Shown one piece after another: positions 43,338 to 52,735 of a stretch of 64,000 nucleotides of DNA. The translations under genes were made by a program, and so were the position numbers. Under the pieces are notes generated by a model. The model saw only the letters and a list, made by a program, of their open reading frames with translations, was not told where the DNA came from and did no database searches. Position 1 is the stretch's first letter. Each line of letters begins with the position of its first letter. Source of the DNA: Lysobacterales bacterium (lineage in GTDB: Bacteria > Pseudomonadota > Gammaproteobacteria > Xanthomonadales > SZUA-5). The DNA is taken from positions 1 through 64,000 of the forward strand of contig JALHMG010000034.1 in assembly GCA_022844135.1 (NCBI GenBank), given 5' to 3'.

Positions 43338-46166
43338 ATGAAAGCCTTCGCGATTTTGCTACTCGCGGCCTCGTTCGCCCAGGCACAGGATTTCTCTCCG
43401 GTCACAACGCGCGTCCAGTCGCTGGTCAGTAGCGCAAACTTGCCCGGCGCCTCGGTATTGGTGATCCGCGACGGGCAAGTGATGTACCAGCAAGCCTTCG
43501 GCGGCTACACCTTGCAGCAGCGAGTGGCGATTGCTTCTGCCAGTAAGTGGCTATCGGGCGCCGTCATCGCGCGACTGGTCGTTCGTCAGGTGCTCCGATG
43601 GGACGACACCATCGGTCAGTACTTGCCGAATGCACCGGCCGACAAGCGCGCGATCACGCTACGGCAATTGTTCTCGCATACCTCGGGGCTGGCGGGCACG
43701 GAGACCGGTTGCATCGGCGATGCAACCCTGGTGTTTCATAGCTGCGTCGACCAGTTGCTGGCGGCGCCCTTGAGCTATGCACCGGGGACGCGATTCGCTT
43801 ATGGCGGCAATTCGATGCACGTCGCGGGCCGCCTGGCCGAGATTGCCACCGGCCTTCGCTGGGACCAGATTTTCCGCAATGAGGTTGCCACGCCGCTCGG
43901 CATGACGCAGACCGACTACGCGTTCAACAGCACGGCGTCAGGTTACGTCGAGGTCAGCAATCCGCGAATCGCAGGAGGCGCACGCTCGACGTTGAGCGAC
44001 TACGGCCGCCTCGCGCAAGCCTTCGTGCAGCGGGGTCAGTTCAACGGGCAGACCTGGCTCAGCGCTGGGTTGGTCGATCAGCTGATAGAGGATCAGACCC
44101 GTGGCGCGCCGATCCTGTCGACGCCATTCGAAGAAGCGCAAGGATATGGAATCGGCCTCTGGCGTGAGCGAGTTGATGCCAACGGCAGGACCACGCTGGC
44201 GTCGAGCCCGGGCGCGTTCGGTTTCTATCCGGTTTTCGATCGCGAAGCCGGCTTCGCAGGCGTGTTCCTGACGCAAAACGTGCTGCGCAATATCGAAGAT
44301 CCGGTGCAAGCGATGTGGGCCGATGTGCGCGCAATCCTTGGGCCGGCCGTTCCGGCCGTGAATGCCAGCGGCGGCTATCGCGTATCGGCCACTGCGACGC
44401 TTCCTGCCGAATTGTATGCGGAAGCACCTGGCTCGCTGCGCGTGTTCGATCGTTGGCTCGGTGACTCGCCGGTGCTCGCCGATCCGCGCGCCTGGCACGC
44501 AAGTTTCGCGATGCCGGCGCAGCCGGTCGCACTTACGGCGCGTTTTCTGACCTTGCCTGCGGCGACCACGCCGCAGACACTGACGATCAACGGCGCGCGC
44601 TATCGACAATTGCTCCCGGCCAACCTGCGCGGGCTGGTGTTCTCGTTTCACGGCAGCGGCGGCAGCGGCGATCTGCCGTTTCAGAAACCGCAAGCGATCG
44701 AGGCCACGCGCCTTCTCGTCTCCCGCGGCTTCGGCATCGTTGGCCTCGACTCGGTGAATCGAGACGACCGTCAATGGAATCCGCAGTTTTCGATCAGCAA
44801 CCCGGACGTTGTGAATGTCCAGGGAATCATCGATCGATTGCGTGCCAACGGCGCTATCAGCGCGGCCACGCCGATCTTTTGCGAGGGCACCAGCAACGGC
44901 GGTGGCTTCTGTTCGCGTATCAGCGCGTTGCTCGGTTTCGCCGGGCAGTCGCTGATGATCGCCGATGGCATCGAGAGCATCATGGCGCAAACATCGGTGC
45001 CGACCATTTGGACGCTCGGTCGCAACGATCCAACGCTGGCGCCTGGGTCGATTGCTCGCGCGCAGAACTCGAGCGCCGGTTTGACCGCGCGTGGCGTGCC
45101 GAACGAACTGAACATCGTGGAGCCCAACCCGGTATACGCGGAACGATTTGCGCGTATCGATGGCATCAGCGTCGAGCAGTCGCGGGTACTCACCGGCAAC
45201 CTGCGCCAGGGCGGATTCCTGGATGCGCGCGGAATGGTCATTCGCGACCCCCGCGGTAGTGCGATCGATCCGCTGATTCCGAACGAGTTGCGACCGTTAC
45301 GCGGCGACATCATCGGGCAAATCGAGAACGCCTGGGGTGCGCACGAATACCACAGCGACTTCATCCACCGGACCGCGCACTTCTTCGAAGCGCAACTGAA
45401 ACGGAACCTGGCTGGCCTGTACTTTAAACCCGACGAACCCGGTTGGGGTTTGAGTCTGGCGCACCAGGGCGACGCGATATTCCCAACGTGGTACACCTAC
45501 GACGGCAATGGTCGCGCCGTGTGGTACTTGGGCGGCGCATTGACGCTGCAGACCGACGGGCGCTACACAGGACCGGCGTTTCGCTCTACCGGAACGCCGT
45601 TCAATCAGATCGCTGGCGATGCCGGTGCGCAACTGGAGCAAGTCGGCAACTTCGCGCTGCGACCGTTGCCTGCGGGCGCGGTGGAGTTCAGCTACACGAT
45701 TGGCAGCGTGACACAGCAAAAGCGCGTTGAGATCTTCCGATTTTCACGCCCGCCGATTTGCCGTTTTGCGACCGGCATGCGCGATGGCGGGGCCAATCGC
45801 AGCGACATCTGGTGGAACCCGAGGCAATCGGGCTGGGGGCTGAACCTGGCGGAGCAGGGCAATACGCTGGTTGTCGCCTGGTACACGTATGCCGCCGATC
45901 GTCAGCCCATCTGGTTGCTGGCTACGCTCACGCGCGATGCCAGCGGCAAATTTGCTGGTTCTTTGCGCCGACCAACGACGGGTACGCCGTTCGCGCAAAT
46001 CAACAGCACGCCGGCTGCTGCTGATTTGCCGGTCGTCGGCGACGCCAGTGTGGAGTTTGTCGATGGCCAGCGCGCCGTGTTTCGCTATCGCGTCGACGGC
46101 ATCTCGCAGAGCGCAGACATCGAGCGCTTCATTTATGGCGGGCCTGGCCTGAGCGACTGCATGTAG
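43338..46166 (+). CDS. secreted fusion: serine beta-lactamase-family hydrolase, alpha/beta esterase, GWGL repeats
   Basis: The protein is 942 aa from ATG 43338 (signal peptide MKAFAILLLAASFAQAQ). Part 1 (about 20-345) is a beta-lactamase/penicillin-binding-type serine hydrolase with S67-A-S-K70 (SxxK) and a YGGNSMHVAG second motif, as in EstB-like esterases. Part 2 (about 410-690) resembles a polyhydroxybutyrate depolymerase or feruloyl esterase, with LVFSFHGSGGSGD as oxyanion segment and CEGTSNGGGF holding nucleophile Ser519. Part 3 (about 690-942) has two copies of a repeat: EPGWGLSLAHQGD ... TWYTYD and QSGWGLNLAEQGN ... AWYTYA. I know this repeat from many secreted Xanthomonadales proteins, with unknown function. 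Two different serine hydrolases in one chain is unusual. Confidence 0.82.
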   Translation: MKAFAILLLAASFAQAQDFSPVTTRVQSLVSSANLPGASVLVIRDGQVMYQQAFGGYTLQQRVAIASASKWLSGAVIARLVVRQVLRWDDTIGQYLPNAPADKRAITLRQLFSHTSGLAGTETGCIGDATLVFHSCVDQLLAAPLSYAPGTRFAYGGNSMHVAGRLAEIATGLRWDQIFRNEVATPLGMTQTDYAFNSTASGYVEVSNPRIAGGARSTLSDYGRLAQAFVQRGQFNGQTWLSAGLVDQLIEDQTRGAPILSTPFEEAQGYGIGLWRERVDANGRTTLASSPGAFGFYPVFDREAGFAGVFLTQNVLRNIEDPVQAMWADVRAILGPAVPAVNASGGYRVSATATLPAELYAEAPGSLRVFDRWLGDSPVLADPRAWHASFAMPAQPVALTARFLTLPAATTPQTLTINGARYRQLLPANLRGLVFSFHGSGGSGDLPFQKPQAIEATRLLVSRGFGIVGLDSVNRDDRQWNPQFSISNPDVVNVQGIIDRLRANGAISAATPIFCEGTSNGGGFCSRISALLGFAGQSLMIADGIESIMAQTSVPTIWTLGRNDPTLAPGSIARAQNSSAGLTARGVPNELNIVEPNPVYAERFARIDGISVEQSRVLTGNLRQGGFLDARGMVIRDPRGSAIDPLIPNELRPLRGDIIGQIENAWGAHEYHSDFIHRTAHFFEAQLKRNLAGLYFKPDEPGWGLSLAHQGDAIFPTWYTYDGNGRAVWYLGGALTLQTDGRYTGPAFRSTGTPFNQIAGDAGAQLEQVGNFALRPLPAGAVEFSYTIGSVTQQKRVEIFRFSRPPICRFATGMRDGGANRSDIWWNPRQSGWGLNLAEQGNTLVVAWYTYAADRQPIWLLATLTRDASGKFAGSLRRPTTGTPFAQINSTPAAADLPVVGDASVEFVDGQRAVFRYRVDGISQSADIERFIYGGPGLSDCM

Positions 46167-46215
46167 CCCGATCAGCGACGGCGCAAGCGGCGGCCATCGC
46201 TGCGGATGGAGCCAC

Positions 46216-49200
46216 TCAAGGGCGTCGACGAAGGCTTGGGTCGCCGAACAGCGTCGTTCCTAGAATGACATCTGCGGCGCCAGGATCGTTGACCGCCAAA
46301 TTGCGCTTGGCCTGGAGCAGCGCGCTGCCCAGCGTAGCGCCCGGTGCATTCCAGGCCTCGATCAATCGCCAGCTGAGAAAGGCATCGTGCTCGGCCTCGG
46401 TGAGACTGGACGCGCCGATTACGCCGACGGCAGCGCCTGGACCGAGCAACCACGCATGGCCGAGCGTATCGGCTGTCGGTTCGGCGAGGTAGCTGTTCCA
46501 GCATCCCCATTGCCAGACGATCGTCGGCCGCACGGCGTTGGCCAATGCACCGGAGAAAAGCTCTGCAGGGGAAATCAAGCCCGGTGCCGGAAACGTCCAG
46601 GTGTTGGAGCTGGAGTGTCCCAGATAATGGATCAGGTCTGCACCAGATCTGGCGGAATCGAGCAAGTGCTGCCGCACTTGCGAAGCTGGTGTCGTATCGA
46701 GGTAGGCTGTGCTCACCGGGCGGGACATGCGTGTTCGGAGAACATCGCTCAGACTGCTGAAAACCGCGCCGTTTGCATCCGCAGCATCGGCGATGAACAG
46801 TCCAGGCGCGACCGCTGGGCCGCCAACGGCTTCGTAACTGTCGATCTTTTGCAACACCGTCTGCAGCTCGGCAACTGTCCGCACCGGCAGGCGACCTATC
46901 GCAAGGTCGGGAATCCGATCGCCATCGATATCCGCATACAAACCATCGGTGGGCGCGTGATTCACCACCGGATGCATCCGCACATAGTGCGACGGCACGA
47001 AACTGATCGAGCCCAAACCGAGGCGGTTGTAGTAGTCATAAGTGTCCGCGCCAACCAGCAGCACTGAGCGCGTGTTGTTGGCAGCTGCCGCCTCAGCGAT
47101 CAGGCGATCGATCGCCTCCGGGTCCACATTGCCGCCGGAATATCTCGCGTAGGCGGCGTCAGTCGACACCACCTGGACGCTGAGCCCCTGACCGCGGCGG
47201 CGCACAGCAAGCGGCTGGATGGCGTCGACAAACACCGGGTGCGCCACGATCAGCAAGTCAGCCAGTCCGGCGACGGCTGCCGGCATTTCCGACGGCGAGA
47301 TCGTCAAGCCGACCAATCCAGTGGCATCGGCGGCGTGAATCTCGCGCCCGAGCGTCAGCGGTTCGGCCCAACTGATGCCTTGGGATGTCTGCGTCACGCC
47401 AACCAGGGCCTCGACGCTGCCATCGGCGGCGCGCCGATAGACTCGGGCCGAGGCGCTCTGCAATCCCTCCAGCGCGGCGATCCGACACAAGCTCTGTGAA
47501 TCGACAGCTGCACACGAATCCGGCGCTGCCTCCAGGCCGAAGCCGCTGGCAAACAAGTTGTCGGCTGCGGGCAGAGGTGCGTACTCGCCCGGCACGGGCG
47601 TGAAGCGCGCGGCGCCCGCCACAACTGGGGCGTTGCCTTGATAACGAAGCCCGACTTTTTCGACATAGACAATATCGACGCCATAGGCCTGGGCCGGCAG
47701 CGTCAAGGACACTGTGTTGGCGCCCGGATTCAATGCCGATGCAGGAACTTTGGTATCGAAACCAGCCACGTCGACGCCCTCAAAGCGCACTGTAGTGACT
47801 TCCGTACCGTTCACTGCCACTCGAACCAAATGATCGGCCTCGCCGCCCTCGTGATCGATACCGCCCAGCATCTTTCCAGACACGTACACATCGCCGGTGT
47901 AGGAGGGATCAAGCGTCAGCGTGTAGTTGCGCGTGAGCGGCGCGGAGCCAAACGACACCAGCCGCTCGTAATGCCAGGGATCGGGCAGCGGCGAAGACAA
48001 GCTGTAAAGAACGTCCTGATCGAGCACCGATTGCCGCTCAACCTTGATCGCCGGCATGCCCGGCGTTATCGACGCCACGCGGCGCTCGCCGATTCGCGCC
48101 GGTGATGTTTGTCCTCGGCGCAACTGGTAAACCCGGTCCCTCGAATACAAGCTGGTGGAGGCGTCGACGATGAACTCGATGCTATCGCCCGGACCGAAAA
48201 CTTCATCAGTGCTCGTCAGCTTGATCGGAATCGCCTGATCGCGATCGTACACGCCGATACCAGCGATGGCTGTTCCCTGCCAGGCTGCGTTCGGCAAGTC
48301 CTCAAACCGCAGCCGGGCAATTCCGGCGCGTTGCGTCCTGAGATCGAAGGCCTCCGGATTCGGGCTCGCCCCGCGTCCGGCGCTCCGCGACGCCTGAGCC
48401 TGCGCCGCAATCTCGGCCCATGGAATCGTTCGCGTTTCAGGATCGCGGCCAGTCGTCGTGCCTACTTCAAACGGACCGTGCAACATCGACTTCCCGTCGA
48501 TATCGACGACGCGAATCATGAAGCGGTCGGCGCTTGTGCGGCCTTCGAGGCGGATCGACTTGGACACGAAATGGTCCTCGGGTGCCGCCGCGATGCCGCC
48601 CGGTACGCGTGCCCAGCGCGAGGCGCCGGTTGGCAATTCGAGCAACTCGTAATACGCCACGCCGACTTGCACAGCGGTGCGCAACTGCACAACCAGGCGA
48701 TCTCCTTCGCGATTCGAACTGACACTCGCGAGGGTTGCCGGCGTCGGCACCGGCGTACCGCCCGAGGTCACGGCCAGCTCGCACAGCGGGCCCCAGGCAT
48801 ACGTCGCCCTGGACTGAGTGGTGTTCGCAGTTTCATCGACATAGGTAGCAGACGTGCCATTGGAGGCGGGCGTGCCGGTGACCGGAATGCGACCGATCGC
48901 TGCCGGCGTTACCGCCACGCGGTAGGTCATGGTCACGGTCGCGCCGGCGGCCACGGTCCCCGGATTCCAGGTGATCGGCCCGGAGCTGCCAATCGCTGGT
49001 TGCGCGACGATGCTGCCGGCGGAAACCGCTGCTGCAGTTGCCAACACCACTGGCCCGCCCGGCACCTGCGCGCGCACAACGTTGGTCGCAGAGAACGTGA
49101 TCGGATAGGCGGTTGGATTGACCATTTCGATGACCACATCGTAGTTGCCGGTCTGCCCGACACCTGGCGGATTCGGGCTGGCGTCGCCAGCGTGGAAAGC

Positions 49201-50280
49201 GCGTTGCGTCAGGAAGGGTTTGATTGGCGCAGTGCCGCGAGCGGTCGCTGGCGTCGTCGGCGTGGGCAAATAAATGCGCCAGGAGTTCGCCCAGGATGCG
49301 CCTGCGGCTGGAACAGTTGGATTGACGTTGTCTCCGAAACCGTTCGGGTTGTAAAAGCCCACCTGGAATTCGTTGGTCGAGCCCGTCGAACGCGGAACGA
49401 TTTCCGTGGTGTAGATGCCAGGACGTACCACTGCGATATCGGTATGCCACGCGGCCGTGGTGTCGTTCGCGTTCCAGATGCCAGTGTTCGCCGATAGCGC
49501 AGCGCCTGTGAAGCTCTGGCTGACCACGGTTGGCACATTGGAGCTGAGCGAAATTGTCGTCAGAGCGCCAATCGTCGCCGCATCCGCGTCGTGATCGCGC
49601 ACGCGGACCTGGCAATGGCCGGTCACATACGGATGCGCTACGTAAAGCCCGGTGGCGCCGTAGTGCTGTACGCTCAAGTGCGCATCGGCGTAAACCCGCA
49701 ACTGCGTCGCGACGCCGCCCACCGTGGCGCGCGCCCTCAGGCCGTAGCCATTGACATTGCCGCCGCCAGCCAACGAGTCGACGCGCACTTCCCAGTGGCC
49801 ATTTCCGGGGGCAGCCACCGTGGTGAATGGAAACCAGGTTGCATGCGAGGCAGCGGGCGCAGCGACCGAACCATTGAGGGTCTGCACCGTCGTGCCTGCC
49901 GGATTGATCAACAAATAATCGGTAAGAGAGCCGGCAGTGCGCTGTTGATCGTAGTGCGGGAGCGAAGCACTGCTGCCCTCGCCAGCCCCGCCCTGGAAAA
50001 CGTCGGGATCGAAGATTTCGACGATCAGATTGGTCGTCGACGGAGGCACTTCGATGAAGTAACTGTAATGCGTATTGCCGCCGGTCGCTGCCGAAATCCA
50101 ATCGCCGTCGGCTGGTCCATTGCCTTGAGCATGGACAATAAACAGCCCCGATGTCGGTTGTCCTGGCGCGGGTGTGTCGCCGGGCGATACCGCGGGCCAG
50201 CCATCGGCATAAGCGGTGACGCTGAGAACCATCAGCGCTAACGCGCTTGCTACGACTGCCCCGGGCTTCATATACCTCAT
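46216..50280 (-). CDS. secreted C25 (gingipain-like) cysteine peptidase
   Basis: The protein is 1354 aa from ATG 50280 (AGGA 9 bases upstream); ATG 50271 is an alternative. The signal peptide includes MKPGAVVASALALMVLSVTA. The first 700 residues are beta-rich, with DUF11-like or Ig-like character (VRVDSLAGGGNVNGYGL; MTYRVAVTPAAIG). A peptidase C25 domain fills about 1035-1354: LLIVAHPVFVDAIQPL, LLVGADTYDYYN, IGRLPVRTVAELQTVL, catalytic His in HYLGHSSSNTW (near residue 1219) and catalytic Cys in QWGCWNSYL (near 1258). It ends in GTTLFGDPSLRRRP, as family members do. An extracellular endopeptidase is expected. It is convergent with the esterase fusion gene, 49 bp apart. Confidence 0.87.
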   Translation of the reverse strand: MRYMKPGAVVASALALMVLSVTAYADGWPAVSPGDTPAPGQPTSGLFIVHAQGNGPADGDWISAATGGNTHYSYFIEVPPSTTNLIVEIFDPDVFQGGAGEGSSASLPHYDQQRTAGSLTDYLLINPAGTTVQTLNGSVAAPAASHATWFPFTTVAAPGNGHWEVRVDSLAGGGNVNGYGLRARATVGGVATQLRVYADAHLSVQHYGATGLYVAHPYVTGHCQVRVRDHDADAATIGALTTISLSSNVPTVVSQSFTGAALSANTGIWNANDTTAAWHTDIAVVRPGIYTTEIVPRSTGSTNEFQVGFYNPNGFGDNVNPTVPAAGASWANSWRIYLPTPTTPATARGTAPIKPFLTQRAFHAGDASPNPPGVGQTGNYDVVIEMVNPTAYPITFSATNVVRAQVPGGPVVLATAAAVSAGSIVAQPAIGSSGPITWNPGTVAAGATVTMTYRVAVTPAAIGRIPVTGTPASNGTSATYVDETANTTQSRATYAWGPLCELAVTSGGTPVPTPATLASVSSNREGDRLVVQLRTAVQVGVAYYELLELPTGASRWARVPGGIAAAPEDHFVSKSIRLEGRTSADRFMIRVVDIDGKSMLHGPFEVGTTTGRDPETRTIPWAEIAAQAQASRSAGRGASPNPEAFDLRTQRAGIARLRFEDLPNAAWQGTAIAGIGVYDRDQAIPIKLTSTDEVFGPGDSIEFIVDASTSLYSRDRVYQLRRGQTSPARIGERRVASITPGMPAIKVERQSVLDQDVLYSLSSPLPDPWHYERLVSFGSAPLTRNYTLTLDPSYTGDVYVSGKMLGGIDHEGGEADHLVRVAVNGTEVTTVRFEGVDVAGFDTKVPASALNPGANTVSLTLPAQAYGVDIVYVEKVGLRYQGNAPVVAGAARFTPVPGEYAPLPAADNLFASGFGLEAAPDSCAAVDSQSLCRIAALEGLQSASARVYRRAADGSVEALVGVTQTSQGISWAEPLTLGREIHAADATGLVGLTISPSEMPAAVAGLADLLIVAHPVFVDAIQPLAVRRRGQGLSVQVVSTDAAYARYSGGNVDPEAIDRLIAEAAAANNTRSVLLVGADTYDYYNRLGLGSISFVPSHYVRMHPVVNHAPTDGLYADIDGDRIPDLAIGRLPVRTVAELQTVLQKIDSYEAVGGPAVAPGLFIADAADANGAVFSSLSDVLRTRMSRPVSTAYLDTTPASQVRQHLLDSARSGADLIHYLGHSSSNTWTFPAPGLISPAELFSGALANAVRPTIVWQWGCWNSYLAEPTADTLGHAWLLGPGAAVGVIGASSLTEAEHDAFLSWRLIEAWNAPGATLGSALLQAKRNLAVNDPGAADVILGTTLFGDPSLRRRP

Positions 50281-50408
50281 CCGTCGTGATCCTGATCCGG
50301 CACTTTGCCAACCATGATCGCTGCGTGAAAGTGCTCTGAAAGTGACGGCTTTGCAAAAAGATGGAAACGCTGCAGTGCTGGTAGTCCAAGTACTTTGGCG
50401 ACGCCACG

Positions 50409-50522
50409 CTAATGTGGTGAGAAACAGCCTGCTATCGCGATCAAGCACAGCGCTTGATCAATAGGGAGCGAGTCCGGACATGCGCCGGATTCGCGACCTC
50501 AATGGCAAGGACACCACACTAG
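50409..50522. repeat. 114-bp composite repeat bounded by CTARTGTGGTG
   Basis: The outer motifs CTAATGTGGTG (50409-50419) and CACCACACTAG (50512-50522) are inverted with one mismatch and match the ends of the element at 2912-3022. Inside are GAGAAACAGCCTGCT, a TGATCAAGCAC...GCGCTTGATCA-type hairpin (50438-50460) and a GCGAGTCCGG...CCGGATTCGC hairpin (50467-50495). These are the same modules seen at 2827-2910 and 13384-13468. The right end runs into the stop of the gene at 50519. Confidence 0.6.
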
Positions 50523-50956
50523 GGCAGGGATGCCAGCAGACGCCATCCGAACCACGCACCGAGCGTTGCGACCAGATAGAAGCCAAAGGCCAACGCAAAA
50601 CCGAGACGGCCGTACACCAGCGCGCGTTGGCCGCGCACGATGGGCTTGTCTCGTATCAGTCGCGCCTCACTATGCGGGTAACGCTGTTCCTTGATGACGC
50701 GCCATGAGCCGATACCGACCAGGGTTCCCGCCACGAGACCCACCAGACCCATCAGCGCCAGCGCTGCGCGTAGCAGAATATGGAATCGCTCGGTTGCGAA
50801 TTCCACCTCGCCAGCCTGCAGCCAGCCGCGGATGGCCGACAGTTCGCTTTGCACGTAGATCAACGTGGCGACTGCCGCAATACTGGCGCCCAGCAAGATC
50901 CACAGCATGCGTTTTCTTTCGCGCGGATCGGCGCGATGAATCTCGGGCGTTTCCAT
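50519..50956 (-). CDS. membrane protein of unknown function
   Basis: The protein is 145 aa. The ATG at 50956 overlaps the stop of the nitrilase-like gene (TGATG), so the two are translationally coupled. Residues about 20-38 (MLWILLGASIAAVATLIYV), 66-88 and 120-142 form three hydrophobic segments, with a charged N terminus. I recognise no family. Operon position suggests a membrane partner of the upstream enzymes, but that is only context. Confidence 0.65.
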   Translation of the reverse strand: METPEIHRADPRERKRMLWILLGASIAAVATLIYVQSELSAIRGWLQAGEVEFATERFHILLRAALALMGLVGLVAGTLVGIGSWRVIKEQRYPHSEARLIRDKPIVRGQRALVYGRLGFALAFGFYLVATLGAWFGWRLLASLP

Positions 50957-51972
50957 CAGATCAGTCCTCGTGATGCGAGATCGTCGATCACGCGTTTTTG
51001 GGTGTCCAGAAAGTGCGCCCGCGTCGGCGGCGTCTGGGACAGCGTGTTCTTGGGGTGGACGACAGCGGCGTAGGTAGGTGCGAACAGTTCCAGCCGCTGC
51101 CGCGCCAGCAGATTGCCCATGCCCGGACGGCGTCGCCAGGCGCGCAGCGCTTCCAGTTCGATCGTCGCATACGCCACCATCGACTCGCCGGTGCTTGCCT
51201 CGCTCAAAGCCATGCCTTTGTAGTCGATGACCGTGGACATGCCATCGGTTGATTCGGCAGGGATTGAAGTGCCTTCGATGCCAGCCGAGTTTGCCGAGAC
51301 CACGTAGGCGAGGTTCTCGAGCGCTCTTGCACGCTTGGCGATGTGTTTGGGCGTGAGTGCCGGGCTGCCAACTTCGCTGGTGCTGTGCACGAATATCTCG
51401 GCGCCGCGGAGTGCATGAGCGCGTGCGATTTCCGGGTACAGAATTTCCTCGGACGCGATTGCCGCCAGCTTGCCGATCGCGGTATCGGCGACCGGAAACA
51501 CGCCCTCCCAACCATAACGATCCAGGTATGCATCCAGGACATCGTGGGGCGTCGGCGCGAACATCGAAACGAGGCGCCGATAGCGCAGGCAAATCTCGCC
51601 GGATGGACTGATCACAAAGCTTGTCTGGAAATACAGCGCCGGGAAATGCGGGTCGCGCTCGTAGGCGTTGCCGGCGATGTAGACCTGCTCCCCAGACGCG
51701 CAAGCGCCAAGCTGGCCATACAGCGCATCGTCCATCGAAAGGCATGCGAGCGCCTGCCAATGCTCGATCGATTCGCCCTGAGGAAATGAGGTCAGGAAAT
51801 ACTCTGGGAGTACAACCAGCTTCAGATCCGGGCCGATGAATCGCTTGCTCGCGGCGATCTGTGCCGACACGCGGACCAGGTTGGCACGCATGCGCTCGCG
51901 AGCTGAATCGATGCTCATTCCGTTGACCGCGAAGCAACGCGTTTGCAGCGCCAAAGCGAGATATCGAGTCAT
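50956..51972 (-). CDS. nitrilase-superfamily homologue with altered catalytic residues
   Basis: The protein is 338 aa; ATG 51972 lies 4 bp after the preceding stop. The alpha-beta-beta-alpha fold landmarks are present: LKLVVLPEYF with the general-base Glu, and GKLAAIASEEILYPEIARAH followed by ALRGAEI. In active nitrilases this last segment reads C-x-D-x-x-F-P-E, and here the nucleophile position is Ser. The usual catalytic Lys segment (YRKxHL) reads RYRRLVS, with Arg. Only the Glu of the Glu-Lys-Cys triad therefore remains. It may be a non-hydrolytic or re-purposed member, or use Ser. It is cytosolic, third in the operon YciI - enoyl-CoA hydratase - this - membrane protein. Confidence 0.8.
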   Translation of the reverse strand: MTRYLALALQTRCFAVNGMSIDSARERMRANLVRVSAQIAASKRFIGPDLKLVVLPEYFLTSFPQGESIEHWQALACLSMDDALYGQLGACASGEQVYIAGNAYERDPHFPALYFQTSFVISPSGEICLRYRRLVSMFAPTPHDVLDAYLDRYGWEGVFPVADTAIGKLAAIASEEILYPEIARAHALRGAEIFVHSTSEVGSPALTPKHIAKRARALENLAYVVSANSAGIEGTSIPAESTDGMSTVIDYKGMALSEASTGESMVAYATIELEALRAWRRRPGMGNLLARQRLELFAPTYAAVVHPKNTLSQTPPTRAHFLDTQKRVIDDLASRGLI

Positions 51973-51976
51973 CGGG

Positions 51977-52735
51977 TCATCCAAAGTCTGCACTGCGCTT
52001 TTCCACGAAAGCTGCCGCGCCAGCGGCAAACTCCTCACCGCCGAAAGCCTCCATCGCGAGTGCGTCGAGCGCATGGTCGACAGGAATAGTCGACACCGCC
52101 TGAAGCGTGCGCTTGATGCCCGCAAGAGCTTGGCGCGGCCCATACGCCAGCTGCTGCGCAAGCACGAGGAGTTGGCTGTCGAACTCGCCCGCAGCGCAAC
52201 GACGCTGCACCAGCCCGCAGCGCTCGGCGGCATCCGCATCGAGCTCGCGCGCGGTCAGCAGCATATCGCTGGCGAGCGGCAGTCCCACCGCGCGTACCAG
52301 GCGCTGAGTGTCGCTTGGGCTGTAGAGCAGGCCCAGCCGGATGGGCGTCACCGCAAAGCGCGCGGTGTCGTCGGCCAGGCGCAGATCGCACGCGGTTGCG
52401 ATGCCCAGGCCGCCGCCGAAGCATGCCCCGCGAATGGCAGCGATCGTGGGCACCGCAGCCTCGAAAACGCTGCGCTGAGCGCGTTGCACGATTTCATGGT
52501 TTTCCGCCATCCATTCGCGATCGCGGATATGCACGCGCAACTCATGGATATCCGCCCCGGCGCAAAAGTGCGCGCCGCCTTCGATCGAGACAACGCGCAC
52601 TGAAGTGTTGCGCTGGTCGATCGCACGCCCCAGTTCTCGCCATGCAGCCCGATCGAGCGCATTGCGCAGGGCAGGGCGATCCAGAACGATGCGCAGCCAG
52701 CGCCCATCGAGTTCCATGTGCGAGCGCACGCTCAC
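51977..52735 (-). CDS. enoyl-CoA hydratase/isomerase family protein
   Basis: The protein is 252 aa. GTG 52735 overlaps the upstream stop (GTGA); ATG 52717 is an alternative. Crotonase-fold signatures are IVLDRPALRNALDRAAWREL, GAHFCAGADIHELR (first oxyanion strand) and IRGACFGGGLGIATACDLRL (second). In the position of Glu144 of rat hydratase the sequence is RLGLLYSPSDTQRL, lacking an obvious acidic residue. The Glu164 region is LTARELDADAAERCGLV. The reaction may thus be isomerase-like or other. It is coupled to YciI upstream and the nitrilase homologue downstream. Confidence 0.85.
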   Translation of the reverse strand: MSVRSHMELDGRWLRIVLDRPALRNALDRAAWRELGRAIDQRNTSVRVVSIEGGAHFCAGADIHELRVHIRDREWMAENHEIVQRAQRSVFEAAVPTIAAIRGACFGGGLGIATACDLRLADDTARFAVTPIRLGLLYSPSDTQRLVRAVGLPLASDMLLTARELDADAAERCGLVQRRCAAGEFDSQLLVLAQQLAYGPRQALAGIKRTLQAVSTIPVDHALDALAMEAFGGEEFAAGAAAFVEKRSADFG

